A stretch of DNA of 53,634 bases, taken from the NCBI GenBank assembly GCA_016195965.1, contig JACPYR010000045.1, forward strand, positions 1-53,634, written 5' to 3'. The notes beneath the pieces are model-generated. The model searched no databases. It saw only the letters and a list, made by a program, of their open reading frames with translations, and was not told where the DNA came from. Shown in pieces: positions 46,197 to 53,634 of the stretch. Position 1 is the first letter of the stretch. Each line of letters opens with the position of its first letter. Source of the stretch: Nitrosomonadales bacterium. GTDB taxonomy: Bacteria > Pseudomonadota > Gammaproteobacteria > Burkholderiales > Gallionellaceae. Both the position numbers and the translations under genes were made by a program.

Positions 46197-46372
46197 TGTT
46201 GCATTCTGTTTGGAACTTAACTTCTCCAGTGGGAGCGGCTTTAGCCGCGATTGGTCGCTCGAGTTTACTGTCCGCATCGCGGCTAAAGCCTGTCCTGAGT
46301 TTATCGAAGTGGCCGCTCCCACAAAGGACTTGCTTGATAACTTTATTAAGTTTAGTCAACAGTGCAACGCTA
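46194..46372. mobile_element. MITE-like element, copy 1 (with internal 24-base insertion)
   Basis: The terminal inverted repeats are TAGTGTTGCATT (left) and AGTGCAACGCTA (right). Inside is a REP-like hairpin, GTGGGAGCGGCTTTAGCCGCG with its complement. The 154-base copy at 53249-53402 is closely similar, but here the right hairpin arm is split by TGTCCTGAG...TCGAAG, a 24-base insert that resembles another common dispersed repeat (CCTGTCCTGAG...TCGAAGG). No open reading frame; the element would need a transposase in trans. The first three bases are the stop codon of the membrane-protein gene. Confidence 0.8.
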
Positions 46373-46406
46373 CACTGGTTCAGCGCTGCGCATAGCAAGA
46401 GCGAAT

Positions 46407-47456
46407 TTATGCCACGGTCACGTCCTTGGCCAGATACACATCCTGCACCGCGTTAAGCAATGCGATGCCATCCTGTATCGGTTTCTGGAACGCCTTGCGC
46501 CCGAGGATCAGGCCCATTCCGCCGGCGCGTTTGTTGATCACTGCGGTGCGCACCGCCTGATGCAGGTCGTCCTTGCCCGATTCGCCGCCCGAATTGATCA
46601 GCCCCGCGCGTCCCATGTAGCAGTTCGCCACCTGGTAGCGCACCAGATCGATGGGATGATCCGTGGTCAATTCGGTGTACACCTTGGGATGGGTCTTGCC
46701 GAACTTGATCGCGTTGTAGCCGCCGTTATTTTCGGCCATTTTCTGTTTGACGATGTCGGCGTTGATCGTCGCGGCGAGATGATTGGCCTGTCCGGTCAGG
46801 TCGGCGGATACATGATAGTCCTTGTCGACCGTCTTGAACGCGGGGTTGCGCAAATAGGCCCACAACACTGTCGCCATGCCCAGTTGATGGGCGTGCTCGA
46901 AGGCCTCGGAGATTTCCTGGATTTGCCGGCGCGAATGTTCGGAGCCGTAGAACACCGTTGCCCCGACCGCAACGGCACCCATGTTAAAGGCCTGATCCAC
47001 GCTGGCGAAAAGCGTCTGGTCGTAGATGGTGGGATAGGTCAGGATTTCGTTGTGATTGATTTTGACGATGAACGGAATCTTGTGCGCATAACGGCGCGCC
47101 ACCGAACTCAGCACGCCCAGCGTCGAAGCCACGCCGTTGCAGCCGCCCTCGATGGCCAGCTTGACGATATTGTCCGGATCGAAATAAATCGGGTTGGGGG
47201 CGAACGATGCGCCGCCGGAATGTTCAACCCCCTGATCCACCGGCAACAGAGATAAATAGCCGGTATGCGCCAGACGGCCTTGACCGTACAGGGCTTGCAG
47301 GCTGCGCAACACACCGGGCTTGCGATCTTTGACGGCCACGACGCGATCCACATAATCTGCGCCCGGCAAATGCAACGACTCTTTGCTGATGCCGGTACAG
47401 CGATACTTCAACAAGTGCTCGGCTTCATCACCCAGTAATTGCACGATGTTCGTCAT
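46407..47456 (-). CDS. fbaB: Class I fructose-bisphosphate aldolase (FbaB/DhnA type)
   Basis: A 349-residue aldolase that cleaves fructose-1,6-bisphosphate to two triose phosphates through a lysine Schiff base. Motifs include [43 protein letters not shown] and [15 protein letters not shown], and the end [19 protein letters not shown]. Length equals E. coli FbaB (about 350). AGGGAG precedes the start. Stands alone, divergent from purT. Confidence 0.92.
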   Translation of the reverse strand: MTNIVQLLGDEAEHLLKYRCTGISKESLHLPGADYVDRVVAVKDRKPGVLRSLQALYGQGRLAHTGYLSLLPVDQGVEHSGGASFAPNPIYFDPDNIVKLAIEGGCNGVASTLGVLSSVARRYAHKIPFIVKINHNEILTYPTIYDQTLFASVDQAFNMGAVAVGATVFYGSEHSRRQIQEISEAFEHAHQLGMATVLWAYLRNPAFKTVDKDYHVSADLTGQANHLAATINADIVKQKMAENNGGYNAIKFGKTHPKVYTELTTDHPIDLVRYQVANCYMGRAGLINSGGESGKDDLHQAVRTAVINKRAGGMGLILGRKAFQKPIQDGIALLNAVQDVYLAKDVTVA

Positions 47457-47573
47457 GATCTCGCTCCCTGTGGTTGGAATGGACTGGTCATGCTACTCCT
47501 CCGGACAGCCAAGTAAATAGTCCTTTTCCTATGTGTATAATCAGATTAACCCGAAATTCAATATCCTTCGTTT

Positions 47574-48782
47574 ATGGAACAGACCTCAATTGGAACACCC
47601 CTCAGCCCATCCGCCCTCAAAGTCATGCTGCTCGGCAGCGGCGAACTCGGCAAGGAAGTCATCATCGCGCTGCAACGCCTGGGCGTGGAAACCATCGCGG
47701 TGGATCGCTATGCCGATGCGCCCGGCCATCAGGTCGCGCACCGTGCCCACGTGATCAACATGGCGGACGGTGTGGCGTTGCGCGCGCTGATCGAACAGGA
47801 AAAACCGCATCTCATCGTGCCGGAGATCGAGGCCATCGCCACTGACATGCTGGAGCAGATCGAGCGCGCAGGCCTGGCGCGCGTGATCCCAACTGCGCGG
47901 GCCGCACGTTTGACGATGAACCGCGAAGGCATACGCTGCCTGGCTGCGGAGACTCTGGGCTTGCCGACCTCGCCGTATAAATTCGCCGACAGCCTGGAAG
48001 AGTTGCAGGCTGCCATCGATTCGGGCATCGGCTACCCCTGCATCGTCAAGCCGGTGATGTCGTCATCCGGCAAGGGACAGTCCAAAGTGGACAGCGCCGC
48101 AGAAGTGCAGGCCGCCTGGGACTATGCCGCCAGCGGCAGCCGGGTGAACCAGGGCAGGGTGATCGTAGAGGGCATGATCCATTTCGATTACGAAATCACC
48201 CAGCTCACCGTGCGCTCGATCGGTGCCGATGGCAGCGTCGAGACGCATTTCTGCGAACCGATAGGCCATGTCCAGGTGCAGGGCGATTACGTCGAGAGCT
48301 GGCAGCCGCAGGCGATGCCGCCGCTGGCCTTGCAGCGCGCGCGGGAGATCGCCAAAAAAGTCACCGACGATCTGGGCGGCCTGGGCATTTTCGGCGTGGA
48401 ACTGTTCGTCAAGGGCGACGAGGTGTGGTTCTCGGAAGTCAGCCCGCGTCCGCACGACACCGGCATGGTGACGATGTGCTCGCAGGTGCAGAACGAATTC
48501 GAGCTGCATGCCCGCGCCATCCTCGGCCTGCCGGTGAATACCGCGCTGCGCGCACCGGGTGCTTCGGTGGTGATCTACGGTCAATTGGAAGAAAAAGGCA
48601 TCGCCTTCGCGGGCGTCGCAGATGCGCTGCGCGTGCCCGACAGCGACCTGCGCCTGTTCGGCAAACCCGAGTCGTTCAAGAAACGCCGCATGGGTGTGGC
48701 GCTGGCGACCGGCAAGGATACCGGCGAGGCGCGAGTTCGTGCCAAGTTGGCAGCCAGCAAGGTAAGGCCAATCAAACTTTAA
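47574..48782 (+). CDS. purT: Formate-dependent phosphoribosylglycinamide formyltransferase (GAR transformylase 2)
   Basis: A 402-residue ATP-grasp enzyme that makes formyl-GAR from GAR, formate and ATP in purine synthesis. It has [20 protein letters not shown] (N-terminal pre-ATP-grasp), [30 protein letters not shown] (ATP-binding loop) and [20 protein letters not shown]. Length fits the family (about 392). Its stop abuts an inverted-repeat element. Confidence 0.94.
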   Translation: MEQTSIGTPLSPSALKVMLLGSGELGKEVIIALQRLGVETIAVDRYADAPGHQVAHRAHVINMADGVALRALIEQEKPHLIVPEIEAIATDMLEQIERAGLARVIPTARAARLTMNREGIRCLAAETLGLPTSPYKFADSLEELQAAIDSGIGYPCIVKPVMSSSGKGQSKVDSAAEVQAAWDYAASGSRVNQGRVIVEGMIHFDYEITQLTVRSIGADGSVETHFCEPIGHVQVQGDYVESWQPQAMPPLALQRAREIAKKVTDDLGGLGIFGVELFVKGDEVWFSEVSPRPHDTGMVTMCSQVQNEFELHARAILGLPVNTALRAPGASVVIYGQLEEKGIAFAGVADALRVPDSDLRLFGKPESFKKRRMGVALATGKDTGEARVRAKLAASKVRPIKL

Positions 48783-48897
48783 CGTCATTCCCGCGAAAGC
48801 GGGAATCCAGATAATCAAAAACATCCTCGCAACGCGAGGAGAAAACCAAAGGCATGTTGGATAAAACCACTGGATTCCCGCTTTCGCGGGAATGACG
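48783..48897. repeat. MITE-like element with perfect 28-base terminal inverted repeats
   Basis: The first 28 bases (48783-48810, beginning CGTCATTCCCGCGAAAGC) and the last 28 (48870-48897) are perfect reverse complements. Each arm is itself a small hairpin (CCCGC-GAAA-GCGGG). The centre has another stem, CCTCG-CAA-CGAGG. It directly follows the purT stop. This is the common 'CGTCATTCCCGCGAAAGCGG' type of dispersed repeat found across many proteobacteria. Confidence 0.85.
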
Positions 48898-48967
48898 GAG
48901 TGGGGTGAATTGAGCGTAGCGAAGGCCAACATTTCTTGCGATAAACTATATGTGCTCGAAGGACAAC

Positions 48968-49342
48968 ATGATCAGCGCAATACTACACACCACCTTCCTG
49001 ACCAGCGATTTGACCAGGTCGCGCGCCTTTTACGAAGGCGTGCTTGGTTTGCGTCCCGATCTCAAGCGTCCGGCACTGGGCTATGACGGGGTGTGGTACG
49101 ACGTCGCGGAAAACCAGCAGATACACCTGATGTTGTTGCCCGACCCAGAAGCAGGCTTGCAGCGTCCCGCGCATGGCGGACGCGACCGGCATGTCGCGTT
49201 TGCGGTGGCCGATCTGGACAAGCTGACCGAGCGGCTGGAGCAGGCCGGGATAGCTTACACGCTCAGCTCTTCTGGCCGTCGCGCGTTGTTCTGCCGCGAC
49301 CCTGACCAGAACGCGCTGGAGTTCATCGAATGTGTCGCTTGA
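48968..49342 (+). CDS. VOC-superfamily protein (glyoxalase/bleomycin resistance-like)
   Basis: A 124-residue VOC-fold protein with two beta-alpha-beta-beta-beta units: ISAILHTTFLTSDLTRSRAF (first His ligand), QQIHLMLLPD, HVAFAVADLDKL, and FCRDPDQNALEFIE (Glu ligand). The metal-ligand pattern (His, His, Glu) is present. The specific substrate is unknown; glyoxalase I-like or fosfomycin-resistance-like roles cannot be distinguished. The ATG at 48968 follows GAAGGAC. Two fragments of the same C-terminal region occur further downstream. Confidence 0.82.
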   Translation: MISAILHTTFLTSDLTRSRAFYEGVLGLRPDLKRPALGYDGVWYDVAENQQIHLMLLPDPEAGLQRPAHGGRDRHVAFAVADLDKLTERLEQAGIAYTLSSSGRRALFCRDPDQNALEFIECVA

Positions 49343-49420
49343 GCCTGGTCATGTTGGGTTGTGCGATGCCGCTTACATGGTAGCGGGCACATCTATTTTT
49401 ATAAAATGCGAAAGTCGATC

Positions 49421-49942
49421 ATGAAAAACTGGATGATATTGGTAGTGCTGTTGAATCTTCCCTTCTTTGCCTGGGCCGACACGCCGGGCGAAGTGTCGAT
49501 AGGCGGCTATTTGCGCGAGGCCTCATTGCATGGCTTGAACGGGCACGACAGGAAATTTTCCGACTACCGTGGCAAGCCGCTGATCATCAATGTCTGGGCG
49601 AGCTGGTGCGGCCCTTGCCGCGCAGAGATGGGGGCGTTAAACCGTCTGGCGCGCCGCTATGGCGGCAAGCAGTTCAACGTGATCGGCATCTCCACCGACG
49701 ACGACGGCGATGCCGCAGCGACTTTCGTCAAACGGCAGAAGCTCTCGTTTGCGAACTACCTCGACAGCCATGTGTTCCTGGAAAACATGCTGGGTGCCAA
49801 CACGATACCGCTGACGATACTGGTGAGCGCCGATGGCCGCGTGCTGGAAAAAGTGCGCGGCGCGCACGAGTGGGACAGCCCGGCCTATGTGCAGGCGATC
49901 GCCGAAACGTTCGGGATCAAGCTTGGGGCGGGAGGGAAGTGA
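49421..49942 (+). CDS. Exported thioredoxin-like protein, TlpA/ResA type
   Basis: A 173-residue protein with a signal peptide (MKNWMILVVLLNLPFFAWA, cleavage before DTPG) and a thioredoxin fold with the active site WASWCGPC (Cys63, Cys66) and a cis-proline region TIPLTILV. The TlpA/ResA insert (STDDDGDAAATFVKRQKLSF) is present. It would reduce or oxidise periplasmic disulphides, for example in cytochrome c maturation; the partner is not visible. An in-frame ATG at 49406 is possible and would add MRKSI. Confidence 0.85.
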   Translation: MKNWMILVVLLNLPFFAWADTPGEVSIGGYLREASLHGLNGHDRKFSDYRGKPLIINVWASWCGPCRAEMGALNRLARRYGGKQFNVIGISTDDDGDAAATFVKRQKLSFANYLDSHVFLENMLGANTIPLTILVSADGRVLEKVRGAHEWDSPAYVQAIAETFGIKLGAGGK

Positions 49943-49952
49943 TTTAATCGGG

Positions 49953-49982
49953 TTGAAACTGTTCTGCCGCGACCCGGATTGG
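49953..49982 (+). pseudogene. VOC-protein gene fragment 1
   Basis: The frame at 49953 reads LKLFCRDPD before diverging. At DNA level the stretch at 49960-49979 matches the VOC gene's own FCRDPD region (near 49287) almost base for base. This is a short remnant of the C-terminal glutamate-ligand motif with no start or continuation. It lies just before the antitoxin gene's 3' end. Confidence 0.4.
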
Positions 49983-50009
49983 CGGTGCGATGAAACGTGA
50001 TGGATAGGC

Positions 50010-50237
50010 TCATTGCCTGATTTTGGCAAGAGCCGCTGCCTTTACTTCACTCCATGAAACGACATCGTTAGGGTTCGCCAGATAATCTGCGAGGCGGCGG
50101 TCAAGTTCTGTTTTTTGCGCTTCCGTCAACGGTGGCGCGGCACCGCGACTAACAATGCCGTCCCAGATGGCTTCGACCAGCTCGATCTGTTCGTCAATGT
50201 CGAGCACACGTGCTTGTTGCAAGAGTTGTGTGTTCAT
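50010..50237 (-). CDS. Addiction-module antitoxin-like protein (CHP02574 type), no toxin adjacent
   Basis: A 75-residue acidic-helical protein of the putative addiction-module component family. It has LDIDEQIELVEAIWDGI, PPLTEAQKTELDRRL and NDVVSWSEVKA, the family's conserved landmarks. These proteins are normally paired with a RelE/ParE-type toxin directly downstream, but none is encoded between 50010 and the TlpA gene or upstream. The start at 50237 gives the usual length. Likely an orphan antitoxin. Confidence 0.75.
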   Translation of the reverse strand: MNTQLLQQARVLDIDEQIELVEAIWDGIVSRGAAPPLTEAQKTELDRRLADYLANPNDVVSWSEVKAAALAKIRQ

Positions 50238-50307
50238 GATCTGGACTCCACTCGCATAAGATGAGGTAACTAGCTTGTCTTGCAATTTTATGCCTGACGC
50301 AGTTTAG

Positions 50308-50373
50308 ATGCACCGTGAGTCGTTTTGTCGCGACCCGGACGGCAATGTGCTGGAGTTTATCGGGAACATTTAA
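50308..50373 (+). pseudogene. VOC-protein gene fragment 2
   Basis: The frame MHRESFCRDPDGNVLEFIGNI then TAA matches the C-terminal motif of VOC proteins (F-x-R-D-P-D-G-N-x-L-E-F) and the gene at 48968 (FCRDPDQNALEFIECVA). The rest of the domain is missing; a TAG precedes the ATG. It keeps its own stop codon, so it looks like the 3' end of a second VOC gene that was replaced or deleted upstream. Confidence 0.6.
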
Positions 50374-50440
50374 CGTGGAAATGAGCGGCCTGCGCGGCTT
50401 TTCGCGCAGGTCGCCTCGAACACAGGGTTAGAGATCGTGT

Positions 50441-51226
50441 TCATGATTGCGATTGCTGCAATACAGTTTCGCGGTCTCGGAAGTCACCGGGAAACGGGGT
50501 GTAGATAGACAGCATTGGAATTGGCAACTGTAGCGTCGCAAATTCGTCGTACCCGTAGTTTCCGAAGAACGTGATGTCGAGCATATCGTGTTCGGGGGCA
50601 GCCGAGTTCAGGCTCAGAATGTAGGAAAACGGGGGGAAAGAAATCTCCGAATAGACTCGCATGCGCGTCACCCCAGAGGTTTTGTCGAGTTGCATCGAAC
50701 CGGTAACGCCTGCAGCCCGACTTCGATCCGACCAGAGATAACCGACATAGATTCTGATGTGGGGCGGAAGATGCTTGGCTTCCTTGTTGAGAGCGAACCT
50801 TTCAAGCTCAGGATGCGCCTCTCTAAACTGCGGGGAATTGACACTAAAAAACATACATGCGATCTGCTTGATGACGCGAAGCGGCAACAAGTGATACGGA
50901 TAAGCCAATTGCGTCTTGCAGCCGTTTGATCGGCGAAGGTAGTCGGCGCCTTGATACGCCCATGCAGCGTAGTTAGAACCATACCAATGCCCAGTAAGAC
51001 TGTTGCATCGTTCACAAAGCGTGTAGCCGCCTTGTCCTCTCTGAGATTGTTTCCCGGTCAGATTTTTCAACTGATCGAGGTCGCGCAGCTCGAACACCTT
51101 CTTCGCATCTGGCGTGACGACCTTCTGATTATTGAAGGCCGATTCAGGCGGGACATGCTCGAAAGACAGCTTCCCAAATCCTCCGCAGAGGTGGCAGTGG
51201 CCCATTCTTGTCGGCGGCTTGGGCAT
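50441..51226 (-). CDS. Uncharacterised CxxC/HNH-like protein
   Basis: A 261-residue soluble protein. Near the N-terminus is GHCHLCGGFGKLSFEHVPPE and later TLCERCNSLTG, so two CxxC pairs flank an E-H-V-P-P motif. This is the layout of zinc-ribbon HNH-type nucleases, although the second and third catalytic residues are not clear. The remaining 170 residues are mixed alpha/beta without a recognised domain. ATG 51226 follows a GGAG/AGGG site; the longer frame to 51346 lacks one. A nuclease or defence role is possible but unproven. Confidence 0.65.
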   Translation of the reverse strand: MPKPPTRMGHCHLCGGFGKLSFEHVPPESAFNNQKVVTPDAKKVFELRDLDQLKNLTGKQSQRGQGGYTLCERCNSLTGHWYGSNYAAWAYQGADYLRRSNGCKTQLAYPYHLLPLRVIKQIACMFFSVNSPQFREAHPELERFALNKEAKHLPPHIRIYVGYLWSDRSRAAGVTGSMQLDKTSGVTRMRVYSEISFPPFSYILSLNSAAPEHDMLDITFFGNYGYDEFATLQLPIPMLSIYTPFPGDFRDRETVLQQSQS

Positions 51227-51349
51227 CCCTACGATCTCCAATGTTAAGTCGCCGGCAAAAACGCCGGATAAGCTGGAGCTGTTTGTTTGGCAAGCTGGAG
51301 CATCATTTTTCCTTTTTGCTTTCAACCATGGTGAGCATCCTGGCACAGC

Positions 51350-52384
51350 CTATGGTGCAGGATTCGGATACAGCCTGTGCACCGCCTCGATCTTTTCCAG
51401 CACCTCGGCCGATAACACCACTTCGGCGCTGTCCAGATTTTCCTGCAACTGCTGTAAATTCGTTGCGCCCAGGATCACGCTGCCGGTGAACCAGCGCGTC
51501 CGGGCGAATGCGAGAGCCAGTGTTGCCGGGCTGAGTCCCGCTTCCTGTGCTATGCGCACATATTCGCGGCTGGCTGCAGGCACGTTGGGTTTTGCGTAGC
51601 GCTGGCCAAAATTCGCAAACATGGTGATGCGACCTTTTGCGTTCGGGTCGGCGAGATATTTCCCGGTGAGATGTCCGAATGCCAGCGGGCTATAGGCGAG
51701 CAGGCCGACGTTGGTATGGCGGCAGACTTCGGCGAGCCCGGCTTCGAAGGTGCGGTTCATCAGGTGGTAGGCGTTCTGCACCGAGATGATTCTGGGCAGG
51801 CCGAGCTCATTGGCGATGCGCACGAATTCCGCGATACCCCAGGGCGTCTCGTTGGACAGGCCGATATGGCGCACCTTGCCGGCCTTGACCAATTCCGCCA
51901 GCGCGTGCAGTTGTTCGGCGATAGGCGTGGTAACGTGTTCCTGAGTCGCGTCGTAGCTGGTGCCGCCGAACATCGGCACATAGCGGTCGGGCCAGTGGAT
52001 TTGATAGAGATCGACATAGTCGGTCTGCAGGCGTTTCAGGCTGGCGTCCAGCGCCGCGTTGATATGTTCGCGGTTCACGCGCGGGCCGTTGCGTATCCAC
52101 CCGAAGCCGCGCGATGGCCCGGCGATCTTGGTCGCGACGATCAACTGGTCGCGCCGCTGTTTCTTCAGCCAGGTGCCGATATGGCTTTCGGTGCGGTGTG
52201 CGGTTTCGGCGCGCGGCGGTACCGGATACATTTCGGCGGTGTCGATGAAGTTGATGCCATGCGCTACCGCGAGATCGAGCTGGGCGTGGGCTTCGGCCTC
52301 GCTGTTCTGTTCGCCGAAGGTCATCGTGCCCAGGCATAACGCCGATACTTTCAAATTGCTTTCGCCTAACTGTCTGTATTCCAT
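51350..52384 (-). CDS. tas: NADP(H)-dependent aldo-keto reductase, Tas type
   Basis: A 344-residue TIM-barrel aldo-keto reductase. It begins MEYRQLGESNLKVSALCLG and contains GTMTFGEQNSEAEAHAQLD, NFIDTAEMYPVPP (catalytic Asp and Tyr), LYQIHWPDRY (His) and VILGATNLQQL (cofactor end). It is closely similar in order and length to E. coli Tas (346 residues). The physiological substrate is unknown. ATG 52384 gives the family start. Confidence 0.88.
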   Translation of the reverse strand: MEYRQLGESNLKVSALCLGTMTFGEQNSEAEAHAQLDLAVAHGINFIDTAEMYPVPPRAETAHRTESHIGTWLKKQRRDQLIVATKIAGPSRGFGWIRNGPRVNREHINAALDASLKRLQTDYVDLYQIHWPDRYVPMFGGTSYDATQEHVTTPIAEQLHALAELVKAGKVRHIGLSNETPWGIAEFVRIANELGLPRIISVQNAYHLMNRTFEAGLAEVCRHTNVGLLAYSPLAFGHLTGKYLADPNAKGRITMFANFGQRYAKPNVPAASREYVRIAQEAGLSPATLALAFARTRWFTGSVILGATNLQQLQENLDSAEVVLSAEVLEKIEAVHRLYPNPAP

Positions 52385-52456
52385 ATGGACTCCGCCTGGA
52401 TGATTGCATGCTATTGTAAATCCGTTCGCAGCCATGAGTAAAAATGATGTGTTAGC

Positions 52457-53251
52457 ATGTGCCGCATGACTATGCCCGTCCTGTTTGTTTCACATGGTGC
52501 GCCCACGCTGCCGATAGAGCCTGGCGAAACCGGTGCGGCCTGGTGCAGGCTGGGCGAGCAGTTGCCACGGCCTTCCGCGATTCTGGTTATTTCGGCGCAC
52601 TGGGATACTTCTATTCCGACTGTCAGCTGCGCGGCACAACCCGAAACCATTCACGACTTCTACGGTTTTCCGGAGGAGTTGTACAGGTTGCGCTATCCCG
52701 CGCCCGGCTCGCCCGATCTGGCGCAAGCCGTGGTGGGCGCATTGCAGCAGGCCGGAATAGCGGTACAACCGCACGATACGCGCGGGCTGGATCACGGCGC
52801 ATGGGTGCCGCTGAGCCTGATGTACCCGCAAGCCGATATCCCGGTCACACAACTCTCGTTGCAATCCGATCAAGACCCGGCCTGGCATATCGCGTTGGGG
52901 CGTGCTTTGCGCCCGTTGCGCGAGCAGGGCGTGCTGATCGTCGGCAGCGGTTCGATCACACACAACCTGCGTGCAATATTTCAGCATCCTCGGGGCAAGC
53001 CTGCACCGCAGTGGGTGACGGAATTTTGCGAGTGGATAGCAGCCAAGATCGCAGCAGGTGATATCGACGCGCTAGTCGCGTACCGTACTCTTGCGCCGTA
53101 TGCGATAGAGAATCACCCCACCGACGAGCATCTGCTGCCATTATTTGTGGCGCTGGGTGCTGCGCACGACATTCGGCACAGCCAGCGGCTGAACCGGGTG
53201 ATGACCTATGGCATGCTGGCGATGGATATGTGGCTGCTCGATGCCGACTAG
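52457..53251 (+). CDS. ygiD: DODA-type extradiol dioxygenase (YgiD-like)
   Basis: A 264-residue class III extradiol dioxygenase. It shows VLFVSHGAPTLPIEP, ILVISAHWDTS, LDHGAWVPLSLMYP, and VGSGSITHNL, the metal and substrate histidines expected in the LigB/DODA superfamily. E. coli YgiD is about 262-271 residues. It converts L-DOPA-like catechols in vitro; the real substrate is unknown. The ATG at 52466 is also possible. The TAG stop is the first three bases of the repeat at 53249. Confidence 0.86.
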   Translation: MCRMTMPVLFVSHGAPTLPIEPGETGAAWCRLGEQLPRPSAILVISAHWDTSIPTVSCAAQPETIHDFYGFPEELYRLRYPAPGSPDLAQAVVGALQQAGIAVQPHDTRGLDHGAWVPLSLMYPQADIPVTQLSLQSDQDPAWHIALGRALRPLREQGVLIVGSGSITHNLRAIFQHPRGKPAPQWVTEFCEWIAAKIAAGDIDALVAYRTLAPYAIENHPTDEHLLPLFVALGAAHDIRHSQRLNRVMTYGMLAMDMWLLDAD

Positions 53252-53402
53252 TGTTGCATTCTGTTTGGAAGTTAACTTCTCTTGTGGGAGCGGCTTTAGC
53301 CGCGATTGGTAGCTGATTTTACTGTCAGCATCGCGGCTAAAGCCGCTCCCACAAAGGATTTTCTTGATAGCTCCATTAAGTTTTATCAGCAGTGCAACAC
53401 TA
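53249..53402. mobile_element. MITE-like element, copy 2 (both ends serve as stop codons)
   Basis: Left terminus TAGTGTTGCATT and right terminus AGTGCAACACTA are inverted repeats. The interior REP-like hairpin (GTGGGAGCGGCTTTAGCCGCG and its complement, 53284-53352) is intact. The left TAG is the ygiD stop codon, and the right end, read on the minus strand, gives the TAG stop of the convergent mnmH-like gene. No coding capacity. It is about 25 bases shorter than copy 1, which has an insertion. Confidence 0.8.
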
Positions 53403-53634
53403 CACTAACGACAATTTTTCAGCGACTTTCTTCAGAGCATCCTCGGATAAATCTTCCAGTATCACGCGCTGTGCCTGGTCCAGCTGCGGATAGTTTCTCG
53501 ATGTCGCGCGGAAGTAACTGGGGTCGTAGTGCAGAGTGAGCAGCTCCGCTACCATCTTTGCAAAATCTCCGGCGCGTATCATTTCGTTCCATAACCCCAA
53601 CTGCTGCGCGCCGTGAAAGCGATACAGCGGCTTG
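53400..53634 (-). CDS. mnmH: Probable tRNA 2-selenouridine synthase, C-terminal end
   Basis: The frame is open to the window edge. The visible 77 residues read KPLYRFHGAQQLGLWNEM, ELLTLHYDPSYFRATSRNYP, then LEDLSEDALKKVAEKLSLV and a TAG. The 'YDPxY' and R-N-Y/F pattern near the end of a chain followed by a short helix fits MnmH (SelU) C-termini. The rhodanese and P-loop domains are outside the window, so the call is tentative. The stop codon lies in the repeat element. Confidence 0.5.
   Translation of the reverse strand, partial: KPLYRFHGAQQLGLWNEMIRAGDFAKMVAELLTLHYDPSYFRATSRNYPQLDQAQRVILEDLSEDALKKVAEKLSLV

Noticed and set aside
49943..50440. Toxin gene paired with the antitoxin
   Set aside because: No open frame with RelE/ParE features on either strand next to it.
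1..53634. Prophage or integrative element
   Set aside because: No integrase, terminase, capsid gene or tRNA attachment site. Only short repeats were found.

Overview
The window comes from a betaproteobacterial chromosome. The rimP-nusA-infB-rbfA-truB block, the full-length PntA/PntB pair, RhlE, BipA and RmuC all have betaproteobacterial character. The mix with chemolithotroph-like redox genes would fit Nitrosomonadales/Gallionellaceae, but that placement is inference. No rRNA, tRNA, CRISPR array, phage or complete insertion sequence was found. Several short dispersed inverted-repeat elements are present.

Layout. 1-7280: the end of a diguanylate cyclase, a polytopic membrane protein on the minus strand, the cation exporter DmeF, and a four-gene MacAB-like ABC export operon (adaptor, ATPase, two permeases). 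13083-7327 on the minus strand: a compact locus with a winged-helix-like protein, a small Ras-like GTPase, an ABC-ATPase/dual-specificity-phosphatase fusion broken by a frameshift, three Roadblock/LC7 proteins (two nearly identical), and a 531-residue protein joining ferredoxin, FAD/NAD reductase, truncated haemoglobin and zinc ribbon. The GTPase, Roadblock and winged-helix set resembles Streptomyces conservons. It is the best candidate here for an undescribed signalling system.

13574-19943: a small exported protein and a membrane protein, transhydrogenase pntA-pntB with inverted repeats on both sides of pntB, a DUF4149 membrane protein, and gltX. 20026-25358: rhlE (minus) diverging from a bipA/typA that has lost its P-loop segment, then rmuC. 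25486-33246: two tandem giant VCBS-repeat proteins, the second ending in an outer-membrane beta-barrel. 33400-38272: nadE, a two-component system, a Pal-like lipoprotein and a DUF202 protein. 38473-44473: the transcription/translation operon rimP-nusA-infB-rbfA-truB with its promoter and a leader hairpin.

44547-53634: a membrane protein related to the one at 138-1700, fbaB, purT, a VOC protein, an exported thioredoxin-like protein, a lone antitoxin between two decayed VOC gene fragments, an unknown CxxC protein, tas, a DODA-type dioxygenase, and the end of a probable mnmH. Two copies of a MITE-like element in this part supply the stop codons of adjoining genes.
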